A program made the translations under genes and the position numbers. A model generated the notes under the pieces. The model was not told where the DNA came from, did not search any database, and saw only the letters and a list, made by a program, of their open reading frames with translations. Of a DNA stretch of 26,134 nt, positions 21,104-26,134 are shown piece by piece. Numbering within the stretch: position 1 is the first letter of the stretch; each line of letters opens with the position of its first letter. Origin of the DNA: a virus; IMG/VR virus record IMGVR_UViG_3300017757_000126, positions 1-26,134 of that record, one strand, 5' to 3'.

Positions 21104-22984
21104 ATGGCTACAATTAGTACCTCAGGCATCGCAAGTGGAAGTATAATCCGTGCCGAACATGTTAATAGAATAATAAACTCTTTATCTTCAAAAGCAGATA
21201 ATGATATATTAATTTCGGGCTCTCTTGGAATTACAGGAAGCTTTGGTATTAATAGTGGTAGTATATCAGAAACTGATGGTGCTACTTTTCTTTTAGCTTA
21301 TGATACTGGCAGTGGTAATGTAACTTTCTCTGGAAGAGCTACTACATCAGGAACTTCAGGTACTTCAGGTTCATCAGGTAGTTCTGGTACTTCTGGTTCT
21401 TCAGGAACTTCAGGTACATCTGGTTCATCTGGTAGTTCGGGTTCATCAGGTACCTCAGGATCTTCAGGAACATCCGGTACAAATGGTACCTCTGGATCTT
21501 CAGGTACATCAGGAAATAGATTTAAAACTACATCTTCTACAAATTTACCAATTGAAACAGGAGCTGGAAAACAATTAACTATTGAAACTGGTTTATCATA
21601 TATAGCTGGTAACCATGTTATAGTTGTTGATGCTTCTAATGTTGCTAATTATATGACTGGCCCAGTTACTGCTTATAATAGTGGTAATGGTCTTTTAACT
21701 TTTAATAGTGTAGTAATAGGAGGATCAGGAACAAAAAGTAGTTGGAATGTAAATTTAACAGGAGAATACGGTACTGCTGGTACTTCTGGTTCAAGTGGAA
21801 CTTCTGGTTCTTCGGGATCAAGTGGCTCATCAGGTACATCTGGTTCTTCTGGAACTAGTGGTACTTCTGGTTCATCTGGTAGTTCAGGTACATCAGGTAC
21901 ACTTAACGCAACAGGTTCTCAAGCATTATCTGGTTCTTTAATAGTAACAGGTAGTGGTGGAAATGCCCTTAGAGTTAGTGGTAGTACAACATTAACAGGT
22001 AGTTTATTTGTTAGTGGAACAGTAAGCGGATCATTTATAGGAAATGGCTCTGGGTTAACCGGTATAGGAGCTTTCCCATTTACGGGATCTGGAACATTAT
22101 CCGGATCACTTATAGTAACTGGTAGCGGGGCAAATGCTCTTAAAGTTAGTGGTAGCACATCACTATCAGGAAGTTTACTACAAAGTGGTAGCACACAAAT
22201 TACAGGATCTAGTACAGTTTCTGGTTCATTGTTAGTAACGGGTAGTTCAGCTCTAGCAGTAAGAGTTAGTGGTAGCACAGCATTATCCGGAAGTTTATCA
22301 GTTAGTGGTAGTACAATATTATCGGGTAGTTTATTACAAAGTGGAAGTACAAGTATAACAGGTTCAACCGCAATTTCAGGTGCATTATTTGTATCAAGTA
22401 GTAATCTATTTGTTCCCGCATTAAGAGTTACTGGTAGTACAACATTGACAGGTAGTTTATTTGTAAGTGGTAGTACAACAATATCTGGAAGTGTTTTAAT
22501 TGCTACTTCTAGTATTGTTCAAAATAATAACCTTCCCGCTATACTTTCTTATAACACATCTTCGGGAATAATAGCCTATACTACAGGTAGTTTAGGTGGA
22601 GGTGGTGGTAGTGGAGGTCCATTTGTAGAAACTGGATCCTTTTATGCTACTTCAAATAATATCCAAATAACAGGATCATTAAGTGCTACTTCTATTACAG
22701 AAACCTCAGCATTAAGATATAAAAAGGATATTGAAGTTATGGATAGTCAATTAGATATTATCTATAGTTTAAGACCGGTTGATTTTACTTGGAAAGAAAG
22801 TAATGAAGAAGATAAAGGATTTATTGCTGAAGAAGTACAATTATTATACCCAGAATTTGTAACATTAAATGATGATGGTACTACTCAAGGTATAAAATAT
22901 AGTAAATTAGTATCTGTATTAGTTAAGAGTGTTCAAGAATTAAAAGATGAAATAGAGATACTTAAGACACAAGTAAATGGCTAA
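21104..22984 (+). CDS. Collagen-like fibre protein B with S74 chaperone end
   Basis: A 626-aa, probably trimeric, fibre. Its N-terminus is shared with fibre A (ATISTSGIASGS). Two Gly-Ser/Thr-Ser triplet stalks (about residues 81-137 and 223-266) flank a small beta domain similar to that of fibre A. About 270-470 is a long array of strand-like units of the form SGSLxVTGS, RVSGSTxLTGS and LLQSGSTxITGS, with an IGNGSGLTGI element. The end is an intramolecular chaperone of peptidase family S74, with Ser535 and Lys540 in SALRYKKD as the likely self-cleavage pair, then LRPVDFTWK, GFIAEEVQ and a C-terminal coiled coil (VQELKDEIEILK). S74 domains trimerise fibres and release themselves. Its 3' end overlaps the next gene by 8 bases. 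Confidence 0.88.
   Translation: MATISTSGIASGSIIRAEHVNRIINSLSSKADNDILISGSLGITGSFGINSGSISETDGATFLLAYDTGSGNVTFSGRATTSGTSGTSGSSGSSGTSGSSGTSGTSGSSGSSGSSGTSGSSGTSGTNGTSGSSGTSGNRFKTTSSTNLPIETGAGKQLTIETGLSYIAGNHVIVVDASNVANYMTGPVTAYNSGNGLLTFNSVVIGGSGTKSSWNVNLTGEYGTAGTSGSSGTSGSSGSSGSSGTSGSSGTSGTSGSSGSSGTSGTLNATGSQALSGSLIVTGSGGNALRVSGSTTLTGSLFVSGTVSGSFIGNGSGLTGIGAFPFTGSGTLSGSLIVTGSGANALKVSGSTSLSGSLLQSGSTQITGSSTVSGSLLVTGSSALAVRVSGSTALSGSLSVSGSTILSGSLLQSGSTSITGSTAISGALFVSSSNLFVPALRVTGSTTLTGSLFVSGSTTISGSVLIATSSIVQNNNLPAILSYNTSSGIIAYTTGSLGGGGGSGGPFVETGSFYATSNNIQITGSLSATSITETSALRYKKDIEVMDSQLDIIYSLRPVDFTWKESNEEDKGFIAEEVQLLYPEFVTLNDDGTTQGIKYSKLVSVLVKSVQELKDEIEILKTQVNG
21344..21513 (+). repeat. Collagen-like coding repeat in fibre B, stalk 1
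   Basis: About nineteen Gly-Ser/Thr-Ser triplets, without Pro and with one GTN, in frame. Confidence 0.9.
21770..21900 (+). repeat. Collagen-like coding repeat in fibre B, stalk 2
   Basis: About fourteen triplets starting GTAGTSGSSG and ending before TLNATGS, where the SGS strand repeats begin. Confidence 0.9.
21914..22500 (+). repeat. SGS/TGS strand-like coding repeat in fibre B
   Basis: Units of about 8-10 codons of the type S-G-S-L-x-V-T/S-G-S with alternating hydrophobic residues, as expected for stacked beta strands and tight turns. Some DNA segments recur nearly unchanged (gttagtggtagtacaac, ttactacaaagtgg). The same unit types occur in the last gene of the window. Confidence 0.85.
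22629..22682 (+). repeat. 54-base segment shared with the last fibre gene, copy 1
   Basis: Identical to 25905-25958. It codes for the linker just before the S74 chaperone (TGSFYATSNNIQITGSL). Confidence 0.92.
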
Positions 22985-23354
22985 AAATGTTAGAATAGTA
23001 CCTGCATCAGGTTCTATCTTCTTTACAGCAGACAACTTTGATGTTACAGGTTCAATTAGATTACAAACAGTAGGCAGTACAGAAGATGTACAATTTATAG
23101 ATGGTAAAACTAATGAATCTATAATTTTGATCCATAAAGATGCTGCTAGAGTAGGTATAGGATTAACATCCGCATCTGCTAAATTAGAAATTTCTTCCTC
23201 TGTAAATGAAACACCTTTCATAGTTAGCACCCCTAGTAGTAGTTTAAAAATAAATAAAGAAGGTATTTTAGAAATATCTGAATATAATGGAATAGCTACT
23301 CCTATTGATGGAGGTTTAATATATAGTGCATCACAGTTTTTTATTGGAATTTAA
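22977..23354 (+). CDS. Small beta-rich fibre-cluster protein
   Basis: A 125-aa protein that starts 8 bases before the end of the S74 fibre gene. It is rich in short strands and SGS turns (PASGSIFFTADNFDVTGSI, RVGIGLTSASAKLEISSS). The VGIGT-like 'ARVGIGLTSASAKLEI' segment is a common phage fibre motif. It ends in IYSASQFFIGI. It has no signal peptide or catalytic motif. The overlap means it is translationally coupled to the fibre, so it may be a fibre tip, cap or assembly partner. Function not known. Confidence 0.65.
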   Translation: MAKNVRIVPASGSIFFTADNFDVTGSIRLQTVGSTEDVQFIDGKTNESIILIHKDAARVGIGLTSASAKLEISSSVNETPFIVSTPSSSLKINKEGILEISEYNGIATPIDGGLIYSASQFFIGI

Positions 23355-23355
23355 A

Positions 23356-23364
23356 TATTTATTA
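23356..23364 (+). promoter_or_regulatory. TATTTATTA intergenic box 11
   Basis: TATTTATTA preceded by AA, 1 base after the stop, with 22 bases between its 7-mer core and the ATG at 23385. Confidence 0.45.
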
Positions 23365-23384
23365 ATATAATCAAATTATAGGAT

Positions 23385-24368
23385 ATGCCAAGTTGGAAAA
23401 AAGTAATTGTTTCAGGATCTAATGCTGAACTAAATAATTTAAGTGTAGCAAAAGCCTCAGGTTCTTTTTCAGGTTCATATCAAGGTGATGGTTCTAATTT
23501 AACTGCAGTTACTGCAATTTCATCATCTACATCAATATTAGCACAAACAGCATCAGTTGCTACAAGAGCTAATGCTTTGGCACCTACAGTCACAGCAACT
23601 TCAGCTTCAACAGCTGTTAATGCTCAAACAGCCTCTGTTGCACTTAGAGCAAATGCTTTAGCACCAACTGTAACTGCTACTTCAGCTTCTGTAGCTGCAA
23701 GGGCTACAACATTAAGTGCTGACGCAACAGCTTCTTTTGCTAATATTTCTACATTATCTAGAGCAGGTTCAGGTTCATTTAGTGGTTCATTCCAAGGTGA
23801 TGGTTCAGATTTAACAGGAATTGCTACAACCTTAACAATAGATGCTGATTCAGGTGGTACATCAACAGTAAATTTACAAACTCAAACATTTGATATTGCA
23901 GGTACTAGTAATGAAATAGAAACTACTGTATCAGGTCAAACAGTAACAATAGGATTACCTAATGATGTAACAATAGGTCAAGATGTAACAATTACTAGAG
24001 ATGCTATAATTAATAGAAACTTAACAGTTCAAGGTACTGCTTCTTTCCAAAACACAACAGATTTGGATATTGCAGATAGGTTTATTAGATTAGCATCTGG
24101 TTCAAATGCAGTAGGAGAAGGTGGTTTTGTAGTACAACAGGGTTCTAATGGTAGAGGTGTAGTATTTGCTTATGATGTTAATACTTTAAGATTTGGTTCT
24201 ACAAGTTCATTTGATGCTACTCAAAATTTAATTGAACCCGATGTATTTTTTGTAAATGTAGTAGAAGGAGGAAGTGGTGATAATGATCCTACAGATACTG
24301 CTGGCAGATATACTAAAGGGGGTAACATGTTTATAGCAGATAATGGTGAAATTTACATATATTCGTAA
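23385..24368 (+). CDS. Modular fibre/appendage protein with PSWKKVIVSGS start
   Basis: A 327-aa beta-rich protein. Its first ten residues after Met (PSWKKVIVSGS) are shared, with one change, with the protein at 24663, so the two probably use a common attachment or assembly site. GSFSGSYQGDGSNLTAV and GSFSGSFQGDGSDLTGI are copies of the recurrent phage fibre 'GDGSxLTGI' element. Between them (about residues 54-110) lies a two-copy Ala/Thr/Ser-rich repeat with TASVALRANALAPTVTATSAS. The C-terminal half has a parallel-beta look (DVTIGQDVTITRDAIINRNLTVQGTASF) and ends in FIADNGEIYIYS. It is probably a virion fibre component, with no enzymatic motif. Confidence 0.72.
   Translation: MPSWKKVIVSGSNAELNNLSVAKASGSFSGSYQGDGSNLTAVTAISSSTSILAQTASVATRANALAPTVTATSASTAVNAQTASVALRANALAPTVTATSASVAARATTLSADATASFANISTLSRAGSGSFSGSFQGDGSDLTGIATTLTIDADSGGTSTVNLQTQTFDIAGTSNEIETTVSGQTVTIGLPNDVTIGQDVTITRDAIINRNLTVQGTASFQNTTDLDIADRFIRLASGSNAVGEGGFVVQQGSNGRGVVFAYDVNTLRFGSTSSFDATQNLIEPDVFFVNVVEGGSGDNDPTDTAGRYTKGGNMFIADNGEIYIYS
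23543..23695 (+). repeat. Two-copy Ala/Thr/Ser repeat in the 23385 gene
   Basis: Two adjacent copies of about 30 codons containing QTASVAxRANALAPTVTATSAS. They are near-identical in protein but differ at many silent positions. Confidence 0.8.
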
Positions 24369-24387
24369 TTTTTTAAAAAATTTAGTT

Positions 24388-24588
24388 ATGGGTTTTAAAG
24401 CAAATAGTTTACAAGTTCAAAAAGATAATAGAAAACAAACTTCTACTACTGAAGATCTATTATTAAATAAAAAAGATTTAGAGTTCTTATTAAGTTTAGT
24501 TAAAAATTCTACCTTTAAAGGGGAACAAATAGAATTAATCTATAATTTAACTTCTAAACTTCAAAAAGCGTATTTAGAAATAAATTAA
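24388..24588 (+). CDS. Small helical protein in the fibre cluster
   Basis: A 66-aa protein. I chose the ATG at 24388 (MGFKANSLQVQKD), not the in-frame ATG at 24343 that would overlap the previous gene by 26 bases. The chosen start sits 20 bases after the previous stop behind an A/T-rich leader. The protein is charged and helical, with a hydrophobic-heptad core (KKDLEFLLSLVKNSTFKG, EQIELIYNLTSKLQKAYLEI), unlike the beta-rich fibres around it. It could be a small assembly chaperone or a coiled-coil adaptor. I do not recognise the family. Confidence 0.65.
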   Translation: MGFKANSLQVQKDNRKQTSTTEDLLLNKKDLEFLLSLVKNSTFKGEQIELIYNLTSKLQKAYLEIN

Positions 24589-24596
24589 TATTTATA
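24589..24596 (+). promoter_or_regulatory. TATTTATA intergenic box 12
   Basis: TATTTATA directly after the stop of the 66-aa gene, with 67 bases between its 7-mer core and the next ATG. It is followed by a region able to fold. Confidence 0.45.
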
Positions 24597-24602
24597 TTTG
24601 AT

Positions 24603-24653
24603 ATTATTGGCCCTTAAGGGAAGTGGACAGGCAAACCTGTAACCAACCATAAT
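24603..24653 (+). promoter_or_regulatory. Possible three-way-junction leader RNA
   Basis: Between the box and the ATG at 24663 lies an unusually GC-containing stretch. CCC/GGG around TTAA (24611-24620) and ACAGG/CCTGT around CAAA (24627-24631 with 24636-24640) form two hairpins. Flanking ATTAT (24603-24607) can pair with ATAAT (24649-24653), and TTGG (24607-24610) can pair with CCAA (24643-24646), which would enclose both. I recognise no known riboswitch or ribozyme motif. Confidence 0.35.
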
Positions 24654-24662
24654 AGAGTATAT

Positions 24663-25259
24663 ATGCCAAACTGGAAAAAAGTCATTGTTAGTGGCTCCGC
24701 CGCTAATCTATCTACACTTACAATAGATAATAACACTACAGGTGATTCTTTGTTATTAACTACTACAGAAAATTCTTCTACAGCTGCACCTGTAATTACT
24801 CTTAAAAGAAATTCTACTTCCCCCGCAGATTCTGATTATTTAGGTCAAATAAAATTTAAAGGAGAAAATGATGCTGATCAAGAAATAGTATACGCTAAAA
24901 TAACTGGTAAGATTCAGGATGCTAGTGATGGTTCAGAAGATGGTCTTATTGAAATTACAAATAAAAAGGCAGGTTCTAATAATATAGGAGTTAGAATAAA
25001 GTCTGATAAAGTTCAGTTACTTAATGGTACAACCTTAGAAGTAAATGGGCAAGTATCGGCTTCGGCCTATATTGGAGATGGTTCAGGACTAACAGGTATA
25101 AATACTAGTGCTGTAGGATATAGTAATGATATTACTTTATCTGCTGATTATACAACAGCAGCTAATTCTTACAATTCCCTTTATGGACCCTTAACAGTAG
25201 CTAATGGTACTAACATCACCGTTACTGCAGGATCATCTTTAAAAATAGAAGCCTTTTAA
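24663..25259 (+). CDS. Modular fibre/appendage protein, paralogue of the 23385 product at its N-terminus
   Basis: A 198-aa protein with the start PNWKKVIVSGSAANLSTL, near-identical to the product of 23385. The following domain (about residues 20-125) is beta-rich and charged (TTENSSTAAPVITLKRNS, IKFKGENDADQEIVYAKI, LIEITNKKAG), like a phage fibre shaft domain. The YIGDGSGLTGIN element follows near residue 140, and the C-terminus is NITVTAGSSLKIEAF. No S74 chaperone is present. It is probably a minor fibre or an attachment segment. It is the only gene between two intergenic boxes. Confidence 0.7.
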   Translation: MPNWKKVIVSGSAANLSTLTIDNNTTGDSLLLTTTENSSTAAPVITLKRNSTSPADSDYLGQIKFKGENDADQEIVYAKITGKIQDASDGSEDGLIEITNKKAGSNNIGVRIKSDKVQLLNGTTLEVNGQVSASAYIGDGSGLTGINTSAVGYSNDITLSADYTTAANSYNSLYGPLTVANGTNITVTAGSSLKIEAF

Positions 25260-25270
25260 ATAAAAATAAA

Positions 25271-25278
25271 TATTTATA
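25271..25278 (+). promoter_or_regulatory. TATTTATA intergenic box 13
   Basis: TATTTATA within the palindrome ATAAATATTTAT (25266-25277), with 4 bases between its 7-mer core and the ATG at 25282. Together with its flanks it is identical over 22 bases to the box region at 7784-7805. Confidence 0.45.
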
Positions 25279-25281
25279 TAC

Positions 25282-26134
25282 ATGAGTACTTTAAAAGTTA
25301 ATACTATAACCCCCATATCTGGAGATACCGTTAATGTAGATGGTGATTTAACAGTAGGAGGATCACCAGTTTCAGGATTTCCATTTACAGGATCAGCTGC
25401 TATTTCAGGATCCTTTTTAGTAACAGGTAGTTCAACTCTAGCAGTAAGAGTAAGTGGTAGTACAGCATTAACAGGAAGTATCCTAGTTAGTGGCAGTACA
25501 GTATTATCAGGAAGTATATTTCAAAGTGGAAGTAATAATATAACTGGTTCTCAAAAAGTATCGGGTTCATTATTATTAACTGGTAGTAGTGCATTAGCAT
25601 TAAGAGTTAGTGGTAGTACTGCATTAACAGGTAGTTTATTTGTAAGTGGAACAGTAAGTGGTTCATTTATAGGTGATGGTTCTAGTCTAACAGGCATTTC
25701 AGGTTATACTGTAGCAAATTCTGCTAATAATAGAGTAATTACATCAGTAGATGCTACTAATGCAAATGCTGAAGCAAATCTAACATTTGATGGTACTAAG
25801 TTAGGTGTTACAGGTAATGTGTCTGCAAGTGCTGGGTTTAGTGGTTCATTCCAAGGTGATGGTTCGGGTTTAACAGATTTAGCTGGTGGAGGTCCGTTTG
25901 CACAAACTGGATCCTTTTATGCTACTTCAAATAATATCCAAATAACAGGATCATTAAATGCCACTTCTGTTACAGAAACATCAGCTTTAAGATATAAAAA
26001 ATATGTTAAACCCTTAAGATCTCAATCTGATAATGTATATAAATTAAGACCTGTACATTTTAAATGGAAAGATGATAATAGAGGAGATATAGGTTTAATA
26101 GCAGAAGAAGTAGGAGAAATATATCCTGAATTAG
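25282..26134 (+). CDS. Fibre protein with S74 chaperone, cut off by the window end
   Basis: An open frame of 284 codons with no stop before the window edge, so partial at its 3' end. After a short start (STLKVNTITPISGDTV) comes VDGDLTVGGSPVSGFPFTGS, then SGS strand repeats similar to those of fibre B (about residues 36-130: LAVRVSGSTALTGS, VSGSTVLSGS, IFQSGSNNITGS), then FIGDGSSLTGIS and FQGDGSGLTDL elements. The end starts the S74 domain: Ser234 and Lys239 in SALRYKKYV, then LRPVHFKWK and GLIAEEVGEIYPEL, about 50 residues in. It has no collagen-like stalk, unlike fibres A and B. It is probably an alternative or additional trimeric fibre. Confidence 0.85.
   Translation, partial: MSTLKVNTITPISGDTVNVDGDLTVGGSPVSGFPFTGSAAISGSFLVTGSSTLAVRVSGSTALTGSILVSGSTVLSGSIFQSGSNNITGSQKVSGSLLLTGSSALALRVSGSTALTGSLFVSGTVSGSFIGDGSSLTGISGYTVANSANNRVITSVDATNANAEANLTFDGTKLGVTGNVSASAGFSGSFQGDGSGLTDLAGGGPFAQTGSFYATSNNIQITGSLNATSVTETSALRYKKYVKPLRSQSDNVYKLRPVHFKWKDDNRGDIGLIAEEVGEIYPEL
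25388..25680 (+). repeat. SGS/TGS strand-like coding repeat in the last fibre gene
   Basis: Same unit types as in fibre B (gcattaagagttagtgg, ggtagtttatttgtaagtgg), showing that the two genes share a repeat module. Confidence 0.82.
25905..25958 (+). repeat. 54-base segment shared with fibre B, copy 2
   Basis: Identical to 22629-22682. The sequence diverges soon after, inside the S74 domain. Confidence 0.92.

Noticed and set aside
24343-24387. ATG at 24343 as start of the 66-aa gene
   Set aside because: It would overlap the end of the previous gene and add 15 residues coded by that gene's tail. The ATG at 24388 has a clean A/T-rich leader.
1-26134. tRNA genes, integrase, insertion sequences, attachment sites, endolysin
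   Set aside because: I looked for cloverleaf-like GC-richer patches, recombinase or transposase motifs and lysozyme/amidase motifs, and found none that I can support.

Overview
This window is a contiguous part of the late, virion-building region of a T4-like myovirus (a distant 'far-T4' type). Every gene I can support lies on the + strand, and the genes are packed end to end with overlaps, TAATG junctions or gaps of a few dozen bases. The DNA is visibly AT-rich. Most starts have no Shine-Dalgarno sequence and follow A/T-rich leaders. One secreted protein has a signal peptide ending in SFSQ, a style common in flavobacteria. I therefore suspect a Bacteroidota host, but this is inference only.

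Layout. (1) 14-976: an HxGH nucleotidyltransferase related to ADP-heptose/glycerol-phosphate nucleotidyltransferases, then a NadR-kinase-like P-loop protein. (2) 1001-3933: an unknown protein, an overlapping pair of envelope proteins that resemble a spanin pair, and the large terminase (gp17). (3) 3959-12327: portal (gp20), two unknown head-cluster proteins, a 45-aa basic microprotein, another unknown, prohead protease (gp21), acidic scaffold (gp22) and major capsid protein (gp23), closed by a strong intrinsic terminator. (4) 12434-13168: PhoH-like ATPase. (5) 13190-17819: a small structural protein, a collagen-like fibre in the place of T4 wac, and the neck/tail-completion proteins gp13, gp14 and gp15. 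(6) 17836-26134: a fibre/appendage cluster of Gly-Ser-Thr-rich modular proteins, two with peptidase S74 chaperone ends (the last cut by the window edge), with one large glycosyltransferase gene in the middle.

The most notable discovery candidate is that glycosyltransferase (18754-21066). It fuses a GT4 domain to a domain closely resembling the autotransporter O-heptosyltransferases Aah/TibC, including the four-cysteine 'iron finger'. It lies between fibre genes whose products are full of (Gly-Thr/Ser-Ser)n triplets and strand-like SGS repeats. With the heptose-type nucleotidyltransferase at the left end, this suggests a phage-encoded system that O-glycosylates its own fibres.

A second pattern is a TATTTATA/TATTTATTA box found in 13 intergenic gaps, usually within 0-6 bases after a stop codon. 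It divides the window into about 14 gene blocks and is a candidate late promoter or RNA-processing signal. It reads as the T4 late-promoter sequence TATAAATA on the opposite strand. I saw no tRNA, CRISPR array, integrase, insertion sequence or attachment site. No gene-free stretch exceeds about 135 bases.
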